From positions 1 to 64,000 of the forward strand of contig JALHNZ010000011.1 in NCBI GenBank assembly GCA_022843265.1: 64,000 nt of DNA, given 5' to 3'. The position numbers and the translations under genes were made by a program. Source of the DNA: Gemmatimonadaceae bacterium. GTDB lineage: Bacteria > Gemmatimonadota > Gemmatimonadetes > Gemmatimonadales > Gemmatimonadaceae. The notes under the pieces are model-generated. The model was given only the letters and a program-made list of their open reading frames with translations. It made no database searches and was not told the DNA's origin. Positions within the stretch are counted from its first letter, which is position 1. Every line of letters begins with the position of its first letter. Shown one piece after another: positions 53,977 through 64,000 of this stretch.

Positions 53977-54014
53977 CGAAACGCCCGCCGCTGTTTCCAG
54001 CGGCGGGCGTTTCG
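53977..54014. terminator. Strong hairpin between dnaK and htrA
   Basis: A perfect 17-bp stem, CGAAACGCCCGCCGCTG / CAGCGGCGGGCGTTTCG, with a TTTC loop. It is located 15 bases after the dnaK stop. No real T tract follows on either strand (GTGTCTTAC on the minus strand), so it may act with Rho or protect the 3-prime end of the dnaK mRNA. Confidence 0.7.
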
Positions 54015-54029
54015 TGTACCGCTGGACGA

Positions 54030-55964
<1,935 letters not shown>

Positions 55965-56129
55965 TGCTGCCTCTGGTAGAAACGGGTCAGGGCGCGCCCG
56001 CGTGGCTGCGCCAACTGTCCTAGCAAGTAGCAAGAGGTGCGCCGAGCGGAGTGTGCCGCTCAGGCTGGAGAGGGTGCCAAATTGTCAGACTGGGCGCTCG
56101 CGCCTGTCGCGGACTGCCAGAATGGAGCG

Positions 56130-57314
56130 TTAGAAGAACGCCCGCACTCCGGACAGAAACGACCACTGATCCGAGCCACCGCCGCCTTGTCCGCCAGCGA
56201 GCGCCGCCCGCTCCACGGCCACCATCGTTTTCAACCCGTGTCCATGCAGGTAGTACGTAATGCCAGCGTAGCCGCTCACCGCTCTGTTCGCCCGGCCGTC
56301 TGGCGAGAGATCAGGGGCCAGCGCTCCGGACAATCGTTCATACCGTACGGCCGGGAGCAATCCGTCTCCACCAAACGACGCGGCGGCGTGCGCGCGGGCG
56401 ATCAGTTGCACGTTGCTGGTCACGCGGTACGTCGGCAGGAATGTCATGCCGACCGATTCGACACCTCGGCCACCGGACCACAGGATGTCACTCTGCCAAC
56501 CGAGTCGCCCTTCAGACAGCTCGCTGGTGAGCGAAAATGCGCGCGTGTATTGTGGCTGCAGATTCGCCGTTGGCTCCGTGTGAAGAAACGCGTCCAGCCC
56601 GACCCAGGCTTCGTCCACACCGAGTGCCGGCGACACATTGTGCGCGAGCTTCGCCAGTACGGCCACACCCGCGTCGAACCGACTGAAGTCGTCGACGGGG
56701 CGCGGATCATTGGCGTACACACCGAACCGATATCGCCAGTCCGCGCGGCGGCCGTACGCGCTCACACCGGTAAGCGGTGTCGTAATGATCTGGTTTGTGA
56801 GCAAGCTGCGTTCAAGCGTGGGGATTCGCGCCGAGGAAACCGTGTACTCCTGCGAGAACGGAATCTTTGTTTTACCAACACTCACGTTGAGTGCTGGCGT
56901 TCGCGACCACGTGAGCTGCACGTCGTAAATGTTCAAATAGACAGGCGCCAGATCCGGCCGAATATTGATGTGGCCATCCAGCATCCAGTACCTGGCGAAT
57001 CGAACGCGCGGGCCGAGGCGCCACCGGCGCACTTCGAGCGATTCGCCCCACCGCGTGAACTCCGGCGCGTTGCGGGTGCCAAGCTGATCGCCATCGTTGT
57101 CGCGGCCGTCAGCGAACTGAACCATGAGCCGACCCTGCAGGGCAAACTCTGAGAGCCAGCGATTCGACGAATCGCGGTACAGCACGGCTCGCGACCACGG
57201 TTGTTCGAGCGATGAGAGCTCGTGACCCTGCGCATCTGCATGTGGTGCAGCTGCCAGCGCGACCAACCCGGACAAAAACAAAACCGACAGGCGTCGGCTA
57301 CTCCTCAACCGCAT
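56130..57314 (-). CDS. Outer-membrane porin, phosphate-selective OprO/P-like
   Basis: 394 aa. Signal peptide (LSVLFLSGLVALAAAPHADA) then an alternating beta-strand barrel rich in aromatic and Arg/Lys residues (LGPRVRFARYWMLDGHINI, YLNIYDVQLTW, NVSVGKTKIPFSQEYTVSS), typical of the OprO/OprP group. It ends at the aromatic residue pair AFF. Located directly after phoU, so a role in phosphate or polyphosphate entry through the outer membrane is likely. Sequence homology is by pattern only. Confidence 0.8.
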   Translation of the reverse strand: MRLRSSRRLSVLFLSGLVALAAAPHADAQGHELSSLEQPWSRAVLYRDSSNRWLSEFALQGRLMVQFADGRDNDGDQLGTRNAPEFTRWGESLEVRRWRLGPRVRFARYWMLDGHINIRPDLAPVYLNIYDVQLTWSRTPALNVSVGKTKIPFSQEYTVSSARIPTLERSLLTNQIITTPLTGVSAYGRRADWRYRFGVYANDPRPVDDFSRFDAGVAVLAKLAHNVSPALGVDEAWVGLDAFLHTEPTANLQPQYTRAFSLTSELSEGRLGWQSDILWSGGRGVESVGMTFLPTYRVTSNVQLIARAHAAASFGGDGLLPAVRYERLSGALAPDLSPDGRANRAVSGYAGITYYLHGHGLKTMVAVERAALAGGQGGGGSDQWSFLSGVRAFF

Positions 57315-57348
57315 GGCAGGCGCGAAGGGCAGATGGTCTGGTGTTCGC

Positions 57349-58077
57349 TTAGCTCACTAAGCCTGAGCCGGAAACTGTGCCATTCTCTGACTGTTCCGCA
57401 CCTTCCGCCTTCCGATTGTCCGACGCGCGATGCTTGATCGAACGGCCTTCCACGAGATACACCACGTCTTCGGACACATTCGTCGCCAGATCGGCAATGC
57501 GCTCCAGGTTGCCCGAGACCAGCAACAAATCCATGCCCGCGCCAATGCGACGCGGATCTTCCATCATGTGCGTGAGCAAAATGCGGAAGTTGTTGGCATG
57601 CAGCTCGTCCACGCGATCGTCTCGCTTGATCACCGAGCGGGCCATCGCCGCGTCGCCGCGGATGAACGAATCGAGCGCGACAGAAAGCATGTTCGTGGAG
57701 ATGCGCGCCATCTCTTCGATTTCAGGCAGCACGGGAAAGTGCGCGCCTTGCACCATGTAGATCACCGTCTCGGCGATGTTGACCGCGTGGTCGCCAACAC
57801 GCTCCAGATCGTTCGCGATCTTCATCGCAATCGTGATCAGGCGGAGGTCGCGTGCCATCGGCTGCTGCAACGCCAGCAGGTTCACCGCGAGGTCGTCGAT
57901 CTCCATTTCGGCCGCATCAATGCTGCCGTCCTGGTCGATGACTTCGTAGGCGATATCCTTGCTGCGCGTGGTGAGCGCCGTGACGGCCGTCTTGACCGCC
58001 GTTTCTGCCAGGCCGGCCATCCGGATGAGGGAGCCGTTGAGCTTGTCCAGATCGTCCTGAAAATGACGGTGACTCAC
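57349..58077 (-). CDS. phoU: Phosphate signalling protein PhoU
   Basis: 242 aa, two three-helix bundles. [29 protein letters not shown] and the metal motif [23 protein letters not shown], repeated in part as [33 protein letters not shown] and [21 protein letters not shown] are the PhoU signatures. It represses the Pho response through PstSCAB and PhoR. The GTG start overlaps the pstB stop (GTGA). Confidence 0.95.
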   Translation of the reverse strand: MSHRHFQDDLDKLNGSLIRMAGLAETAVKTAVTALTTRSKDIAYEVIDQDGSIDAAEMEIDDLAVNLLALQQPMARDLRLITIAMKIANDLERVGDHAVNIAETVIYMVQGAHFPVLPEIEEMARISTNMLSVALDSFIRGDAAMARSVIKRDDRVDELHANNFRILLTHMMEDPRRIGAGMDLLLVSGNLERIADLATNVSEDVVYLVEGRSIKHRASDNRKAEGAEQSENGTVSGSGLVS

Positions 58078-58850
58078 CCGAATCTCCCTGTGATGTAGGC
58101 CTCAGTCCGCTCTTCACGAGGATTAGTGAAGAGCTCATTCGTGGGACCATACTCAACCACTTCGCCCATGTACAGGAACGCGGTGTGATCGGACACGCGC
58201 GCCGCCTGCTGCATGCTGTGCGTCACGATCACCACCGTGTAGTCCTGCTTCAAATCGTAAATCAGATCTTCGATCTTTTGCGTGGCGATCGGATCGAGGG
58301 CCGACGCCGGTTCGTCCATGAGCAGGACTTCGGGTTCGACCGCCAAGGCACGGGCAATGCACAGACGCTGCTGCTGACCGCCTGACAGCGACAGGGCGTT
58401 GGCTTCGAGCCGATCCTTGACCTCTTCCCACAACGCGGCCTGTCGCAGCGAGCGCTCTACCAGCTCGCTGAAGTCACCCTTGTAGCCGTTGATCTTGGGG
58501 CCGAACACCACGTTGTCGTAAATCGACTTGGGAAATGGATTGGGCTTTTGAAACACCATGCCGATGCGGCGACGCACATCCACGGCGTCAACGCCGGTGC
58601 CGTACAAGTTGCGCCCTTGAAAGAGCGCTTCTCCTTCGATCTTCACGCCGGGGATCAAATCGTTCATACGGTTGAAGCAGCGCAGCAACGTGCTCTTGCC
58701 GCAGCCGCTGGGCCCGATGAACGACACCACCTGGCGATCCGGAATCTTCAGGGACACGTATTTCAACGCGCGCGTTTCGCCGTAGAGCACCGACAACTCT
58801 CGCGCTTCAAGTTCGACCGGCCCCGCAGGGTTCCGAATCGCTTCACTCAT
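58074..58850 (-). CDS. pstB: Phosphate ABC transporter ATP-binding protein
   Basis: 258 aa. Walker [14 protein letters not shown], signature [16 protein letters not shown], Walker [17 protein letters not shown], and the H-loop in [23 protein letters not shown] is characteristic of PstB. It energises high-affinity phosphate import at the inner membrane. ATG 58850 follows the pstA stop by 4 bases. Confidence 0.97.
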   Translation of the reverse strand: MSEAIRNPAGPVELEARELSVLYGETRALKYVSLKIPDRQVVSFIGPSGCGKSTLLRCFNRMNDLIPGVKIEGEALFQGRNLYGTGVDAVDVRRRIGMVFQKPNPFPKSIYDNVVFGPKINGYKGDFSELVERSLRQAALWEEVKDRLEANALSLSGGQQQRLCIARALAVEPEVLLMDEPASALDPIATQKIEDLIYDLKQDYTVVIVTHSMQQAARVSDHTAFLYMGEVVEYGPTNELFTNPREERTEAYITGRFG

Positions 58851-58854
58851 GCAG

Positions 58855-59895
58855 TCAACTCCGCCGCGTGTACTTGTTGCGCAGCCAGATGGCAATTGCG
58901 CTCATGCTGAGCAGCAACGCCAGCAATACAATGCTGGCCGCGGCTGCCACCTCGTGAAATGCGGTCTGCGGCCGTGACACCCAGTTGAAAATCTGGAAGG
59001 GCAACACGGTGTACTGATCCGACGGGTTCGTGGGAATGAACGCGACAAACCCGAGTGCGCCGACAAGAATAACCGGAGCCGCTTCGCCGATCGCTCGCGA
59101 CAGCGCGAGAATCGTTCCAGTCATAATACCGGGAAGCGCGACGGGCAGAATCTGATGTTTGATCGTTTCCCAGCGTGTCGCACCCAGCGCGTACGCACCC
59201 AACCGGATGGTGCGTGGTACCGCTTTGATCGCTTCCTGCGACGCAATGATGATCACGGGAAGGATCAGCAGCGCCAGCGTAAGCGCGGCGGCCATCAAAC
59301 TGCGACCGAGAGACATCACGCGCACAAACAGCGCCAAACCAAGAATGCCGTACACAATCGACGGCACACCGGCCAGATTCGCGATGTTCATCTCAATGAG
59401 GCGACGCCACCGATTGTTAGGAGCGTACTCTTCAAGCCAGATTGCGGTGCCAACGCCGAGCGGGAAGGCGAACAACGCGGTGAGCGCGAGCACCCAGGCC
59501 GAGCCGGCCAACGCGGGGCCGATACCCGCCCGGTCCGCAAAACGCGATGGGAAACCCGTAATCATCGACCAACTCAACCGACTTGCACCATCGCGAAAAA
59601 TGTCGATCAGCAACGCCGCCAGTACCACGACTCCGATCAGCGTTGCCACCAGGCACAAGGCCGCGAACGCGCTCGCAATGAAGCGGCGTTGAGCCACTCG
59701 CGGGGCAAACCGCGACGGATCGCGCTGCGCTGCAGGATGTGGTGCGCTGTTTGACTCGTCGGCGTTGATGCTGCCATTTGATGGCCGTTGCAGTCCGGCG
59801 AATGTCGGGCGCACGAACTGCGTAGCCGGTCGGCCATTGGTGCGCGGAGTCGGTGCGGCGGGAACGGCAACCGCGTCCTTCACGGGCTCCGTCAT
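58855..59895 (-). CDS. pstA: Phosphate ABC transporter permease PstA
   Basis: 346 aa. Six membrane segments with the permease EAA-type loop [40 protein letters not shown]. It carries an N-terminal cytoplasmic extension of about 70 residues ([16 protein letters not shown]) absent from E. coli PstA. The ATG overlaps the pstC stop (ATGA). Forms the channel with PstC. Confidence 0.95.
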   Translation of the reverse strand: MTEPVKDAVAVPAAPTPRTNGRPATQFVRPTFAGLQRPSNGSINADESNSAPHPAAQRDPSRFAPRVAQRRFIASAFAALCLVATLIGVVVLAALLIDIFRDGASRLSWSMITGFPSRFADRAGIGPALAGSAWVLALTALFAFPLGVGTAIWLEEYAPNNRWRRLIEMNIANLAGVPSIVYGILGLALFVRVMSLGRSLMAAALTLALLILPVIIIASQEAIKAVPRTIRLGAYALGATRWETIKHQILPVALPGIMTGTILALSRAIGEAAPVILVGALGFVAFIPTNPSDQYTVLPFQIFNWVSRPQTAFHEVAAAASIVLLALLLSMSAIAIWLRNKYTRRS

Positions 59896-60842
59896 TCGTA
59901 GACCTCACGGTAGCGTCGCAATACCACGCCGCTCACCATGTTGACCAACAGGGTAACACAAAAGAGTGTGAGCCCCACGGCAAAAATCGTTCGGTACTCC
60001 ACGGTCCCGTGTGGCAATTCACCCATGCTGGTTTGCGCGATGTAGGCCGTCATGGTCTGCACGCTCCGCAGCGGATTCAATGTCATTTGCGGCGTAGCGC
60101 CGGCCGCAATCGTGACGATCATGGTTTCACCGATCGCACGCGAGATTGCCAACAGAAATGATGCGATGATACCAGACAGGGCGGCCGGTACCACTGTACG
60201 TGTGGCCACTTCGAACCGCGTCGCGCCCAGCGCATACGCGCCCTCGCGCAGTGAACGCGGCACGGCGCTCATGGCGTCTTCTGAAAGCGAAGAGACCAGC
60301 GGCACGATCATGATGCCCATGACGATGCAGGCACTCGCGGCATTGAAAATGTCGGCGTTGGGCCACACCGTGCGCAGCAGCGGCGTCACGTACAAGAGTG
60401 CGAAGTAGCCGTACACGACCGTTGGAATACCGGCCAGCACTTCGAGCACGGGCTTGAGCACCCGTCGCACACCATCTTGCGCGTATTCACTCAGATAAAT
60501 CGCGCTCGCCAGACCAATGGGGAGCGCCACAAGGGCAGCGCCACTCGCGACGAGCAGTGACCCCATGAGTAATGGCAGCACGCCAAAACTCTTGCTCTCG
60601 AAAAGCGGTGTCCAGCGCGTACCAGTGAGAAACTCCCACACGGAGACTTCGGCAAAAAACCCGATCGACTCGAACACCAGTACGGCAACGATGCCAACCG
60701 TTGTCAGGATCGAAACGGCGCTGGCAGCAATGAGCAGGATGCCGATCCGTCGTTCGTTTGAATGACGCTTCTCAAGTCCAATCTCACCCCACGAGCGCGA
60801 GTCATGCGCTGGTGTGGGCAAGGATGCGCGTGGTGCCGTCAC
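59892..60842 (-). CDS. pstC: Phosphate ABC transporter permease PstC
   Basis: 316 aa. Six membrane segments; the loop [38 protein letters not shown] is the ABC permease motif. [29 protein letters not shown] is characteristic of PstC. GTG overlaps the pstS stop (GTGA). Confidence 0.95.
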   Translation of the reverse strand: MTAPRASLPTPAHDSRSWGEIGLEKRHSNERRIGILLIAASAVSILTTVGIVAVLVFESIGFFAEVSVWEFLTGTRWTPLFESKSFGVLPLLMGSLLVASGAALVALPIGLASAIYLSEYAQDGVRRVLKPVLEVLAGIPTVVYGYFALLYVTPLLRTVWPNADIFNAASACIVMGIMIVPLVSSLSEDAMSAVPRSLREGAYALGATRFEVATRTVVPAALSGIIASFLLAISRAIGETMIVTIAAGATPQMTLNPLRSVQTMTAYIAQTSMGELPHGTVEYRTIFAVGLTLFCVTLLVNMVSGVVLRRYREVYE

Positions 60843-61810
60843 GGCGCCGCCGAGGTGGCCACTGCAGTCGAATCAAACACCGCAAGCGTCTTCAAATGCT
60901 GTTCGTACACGTCGGCGCCTAGTGCGATGTAGCCGGTCTCCGGCACGTACTCCAGCGAGTGTTCCAGATAGAAGCGCACGAAGTCGCGAACCACCGAACG
61001 TTTCATGGATTCACGGCTGACATAGATGAGCAGCGGCCGCGCAAGCGGCGCGTAGGTGCCCGCCTGAATGGACTCCGGTGTTGGCTGTACGCATCCCGTG
61101 CCGGGATCTACCGCCACACTCTTGAGGCGCGTGGTGTTTTCAGCGTAGTAGGCATATCCAAAAAAGCCGAGCGCGTTGCGATCCCCTTCAACGCCCTGCA
61201 CAAGCACGTTGTCGTCTTCACTCGCCGAAAAATCATCGCGAATGGCGCCAACGCGGCCCATGATGGCCTCTGTGAAATAGTCAAAGGTGCCGGAGTTAGT
61301 ACCCGCGCCGTACAGCTTGATCGGTTCGTTCGGCCACTCGGCGCGCACTTCTGACCATCGACTGAGGGTGCTGCCCGGCTTCCAGATCCGTTCCAGCTCG
61401 GCAACCGTCAAACATTCCACGAACGTATTGGCCGGATTGACCACGACGGTGAGTCCATCGATTGCGATGTTGAACTCGACATACTCGATGCCGTTCTTTT
61501 TGCAGAGCTCGATTTCGCTTTCTTTGATGTGGCGTGACGCGTTACTGATGTCGCGCTCGCCTGCGCAGAAGGCCTTGAAGCCGCCACCCGTACCAGATGT
61601 CGCAATGGTGACGTTCACCTTTTCCGTGGCTGCGATACCGAACTCTTCGGCCATCGCTTCGGTAATGGGGTAAACGGTGCTGGAGCCGTCAACCGACACC
61701 GTGTAACTGGCCGAGCCCGGACCGCAGGCAACGAGCGTCGCTGCGGGGAGGACACACGCGACCGCGAGTCGAGTCGCGGCCATCGATTGTCGAGCAGAGC
61801 GCAAATTCAT
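60839..61810 (-). CDS. pstS: Phosphate-binding lipoprotein PstS
   Basis: 323 aa. The N-terminus leads to the lipobox LVAC (Cys near residue 29). Phosphate-contact segments are [43 protein letters not shown] and [16 protein letters not shown]. It captures phosphate in the periplasm and hands it to PstCA. First gene of the pstSCAB-phoU-porin run. Confidence 0.96.
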   Translation of the reverse strand: MNLRSARQSMAATRLAVACVLPAATLVACGPGSASYTVSVDGSSTVYPITEAMAEEFGIAATEKVNVTIATSGTGGGFKAFCAGERDISNASRHIKESEIELCKKNGIEYVEFNIAIDGLTVVVNPANTFVECLTVAELERIWKPGSTLSRWSEVRAEWPNEPIKLYGAGTNSGTFDYFTEAIMGRVGAIRDDFSASEDDNVLVQGVEGDRNALGFFGYAYYAENTTRLKSVAVDPGTGCVQPTPESIQAGTYAPLARPLLIYVSRESMKRSVVRDFVRFYLEHSLEYVPETGYIALGADVYEQHLKTLAVFDSTAVATSAAP

Positions 61811-62167
61811 GAGAGATCAAAAGAATCCTGTAGAGCGGGCGAGCTCCACGCTCGTTTGCTCACACAAGCCAATCCACAAATATCGCCGTCCCGTACCCCG
61901 TCGGCCGATTGCTCATGTAACGAACCGGTAATCTCTCCTCAGCAGGGCACATCCCACCAGCCTGCCCGCACGCAAATACAGCAACTTTCGCGCACAGATA
62001 GCGCGAGGTCCGTTTGCTGCCGAACGATAAGCGCCTGCGTTCGAGGTGCAGGGGTGGCGCGGCAGGCTTCGACGGCGGCACCAGCCGCACTATATCTAGG
62101 AAGCGTTGGCGCGTAGACGGACACGCGAACGCAAGGAAACGACCCCCAATGAGAGCACGGAAACCAG
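61811..62167. promoter_or_regulatory. Divergent region between pstS and ppk1
   Basis: 357 bases without a supported gene. For ppk1, TTCGAC (62068-62073), a 17-base spacer and TATATC (62091-62096) form a fair sigma70 promoter. I could not find a convincing Pho box by eye, although both neighbours are normally PhoB-controlled. Confidence 0.45.
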
Positions 62168-64000
62168 CATGATGCCCTATCTCAACCGCGAGCTCAGCTG
62201 GCTGGACTTCAACGGGCGCGTGCTCGCGGAAGCCTCGGACTCTCGCGTGCCGCTCCTGGAGCGTCTCAAGTTTCTTGCCATTTTCAGCAGCAATCTTGAC
62301 GAGTTTTACATGGTGCGGGTGGCGGGGCTTCGGCGCCGAGTGGCCGCCGGGGCAGGCATTGAGCCGCCCGATGCCATGCCGCCAGCGGAGCAGCTGCTGG
62401 CCATCAATCAGCGTGTGGCCGAGCTGCTGGACCAACGACGCACCCTGCTGCGAAACGAGCTGCTTCCCGCGCTCGCCGAACACAATATTCGTGTGGTCGG
62501 CATGAACGACCTGACGGCGACCGAGTGGTCGCTCGTCGACCGGTTTTTCGAGTCTCAGGTGTTTCCGGTGCTGACGCCGCTGGCCGTCGATCCGGGGCAT
62601 CCGTTTCCGTATATCTCCAACCTGTCGCTCTCCCTTGCCGTTCAGGTGCGGGACCCGGTAACTGGCGCCGAGCACTTCGCACGCGTGAAGGTACCGCGCT
62701 CGTTGTCGCGGTGGGTGCCCATCGGTCGAAAGCACCACTTCGTGCCGCTCGAGGAAGTGATCGGTGCCAATCTCGGGACGCTCTTCCCTGGTATGGAGGT
62801 GGTGGCCTGGCACACGTTCCGCATCACGCGCTACTCTGATCTTGATCTCGGACAAATGGAGCAGCCGGAAGATCTGCTGGCCAGCATCGAACAGCAGGTG
62901 TTCCAGCGTCGGTTTGGCGAAGTGGTGCGGCTCGAAGTGCAGCGCGGCATGCCCGACGATATCCGGGAGTTGCTGCTGGAGGAGCTCGGCGCAGGTGAGC
63001 AGCAGGAAATCGCGCCGCTCACCGTTGAAGACGTTGATATGACCGACGAGTTGCTCGAGCTCGGTGATTTCATGAGCTTCGCGATGCTTGATGTACCGGA
63101 GCTACGCGACGCACCGTTCTCGCCGCGTGTACCGGAGCTGCTGCGCGACGGTCGCTCGATCTTCGATGTGATTCGCGAGCGCGATGTGCTCGTGCATCAT
63201 CCGTTTGAATCGTTCAGTGCGTCTGTCGAACACTTTCTGGAGTCCGCGGCGGCCGACCCGCAGGTGCTGGCCATCAAGCTGACGTTGTATCGCACCAGTG
63301 GAGACACGGCCATTGTGCGTGCGCTCACGGAGGCAGCGCAGCGTGGCAAGCAGGTGGCGGTGTTGATCGAGCTTCAGGCGCGCTTTGATGAGCAGAACAA
63401 CATTGCCTGGGCACGCACCCTTGAAAGTTATGGCATTCACGTGGCGTACGGGTTGCCGGGGCTCAAGACGCACGCCAAAACCGTGTTGGTGGTCCGGCGT
63501 GATGTGGATGGTATCCGACGGTACGTGCACATTGGTACCGGCAACTACAACTCCAAAACCGCGCGGTTGTATACGGATCTGGGATTGCTCACATGCAGTC
63601 CGTCCATTGGCGCCGATCTGAGTGATCTGTTCAACTCCCTCACAGGCGTCAGTCGTCAGAAGTTCTATCGCAAACTGCTCGTGGCCCCGGCGAACTTGCG
63701 TGAACGGACGGTGGAGCTGATTGCGCGTGAAGCAGACCACGCGCGCGCCGGTCGCGGCGGACGGATCATCGCGAAAATGAACGCGCTTGTCGACGCAGGA
63801 ATCATTGCCGCGCTCTACAGTGCGTCGCAGGCCGGTGTGCAGATCGATCTGATCATTCGCGGCATTTGCTGCCTGCGACCGGGCATCAAAGGATTAAGCG
63901 AAAATATTCGCGTGCGCTCCATTATCGGCCGGTTCCTTGAGCACTCGCGGGTACTGCACGTCGGCAATGACGGGCAGGCAGAGTATTACATCGGTTCGGC
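62168..64000 (+). CDS. ppk1: Polyphosphate kinase 1, 3-prime end beyond the window
   Basis: 611 codons are present; the usual protein has about 690, so the last part of the C-terminal domain is missing. YLNRELSWLDFNGRVLAEA and FLAIFSSNLDEFYMVRVAG are the N-terminal PPK1 segments. GLKTHAKTVLVVRRD contains the phosphorylated catalytic His; HIGTGNYNSKTARLYTDLGL and GICCLRPGIKGLSENI follow. It makes polyphosphate from ATP, tying in with the divergent phosphate-uptake operon. Start ATG 62168 or ATG 62171. Confidence 0.96.

Noticed and set aside
55965-56129. CIRCE or other heat-shock operator before dnaK
   Set aside because: No TTAGCACTC/GAGTGCTAA-type inverted repeat was found; only a short GAGCGG/CCGCTC pair.
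61860-62855. 331-codon minus-strand frame between pstS and ppk1
   Set aside because: Mostly antisense to the ppk1 start; no recognisable motif or signal.

Overview
The window comes from a high-GC Gram-negative bacterium, most likely a Gemmatimonadota (Gemmatimonas-like) chromosome. This rests on the gene mix rather than on a database search: a SusC/SusD pair, a secreted plug-domain protein, a CrtB-CruF-CrtI carotenoid set (CruF fits the 2-oxygenated carotenoids I recall for Gemmatimonas), a fused E1 alpha/beta 2-oxoacid dehydrogenase, and many secreted peptidases and acylases. No rRNA, CRISPR array, integrase or transposase was seen, and only one tRNA (Leu, anticodon TAG).

Layout. 0.1-2.0 kb: a small secreted six-cysteine protein, a DsbA-like oxidoreductase and an orphan plug-domain protein. 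2.0-8.4 kb: dtd, a secreted M28 peptidase, metZ, maf and a secreted alpha/beta hydrolase. 8.4-14.9 kb: a minus-strand run trpE, FHA-GAF-cyclase, LPS-type kinase, GT9 glycosyltransferase, with a Nudix gene whose start overlaps that of trpE. 14.2-22.3 kb: the protein quality-control block tig-clpP ... clpX-lon-engB-lipoprotein. It is interrupted between clpP and clpX by a cassette of two long palindromic repeats flanking a four-helix-bundle gene. 22.4-26.4 kb: carotenoid genes crtB-cruF-small membrane protein-crtI, running straight into tig. 26.6-27.8 kb: a divergent Glu/Leu-type dehydrogenase.

27.8-43.4 kb: phenylacetate (paa) catabolism in two blocks, paaABCD and paaG-paaH-thiolase-paaY-paaZ. 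Between them lies a minus-strand block holding an E1 fusion, a HExxH protein, a MATE efflux pump and an AbgT transporter. No paaE or paaK is present. The most striking item in the window is the 303-nt leader of the MATE gene: a multi-helix RNA fold, a mutually exclusive pairing and an intrinsic terminator, together with a 39-codon leader ORF. It looks like an undescribed attenuator or riboswitch.

43.6-48.1 kb: a SusC/SusD outer-membrane uptake pair ending in a strong terminator. 48.2-50.4 kb: a penicillin-acylase-family gene with an apparent one-base frameshift. 50.5-52.3 kb: a RuBisCO-like protein, YjbQ and tRNA-Leu. 52.4-56.0 kb: htrA and dnaK. 56.1-64 kb: a phosphate block: OprO/P-type porin, phoU, pstB, pstA, pstC and pstS on the minus strand, and ppk1 on the plus strand, cut off by the window end.

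Start codons were chosen by eye from ribosome binding sites, gene overlaps and conserved N-termini. Several genes (maf, paaA, paaG, nudix, the dehydrogenase) have no clear Shine-Dalgarno but a TANNNT box 6-7 bases before the start, suggesting leaderless transcripts.
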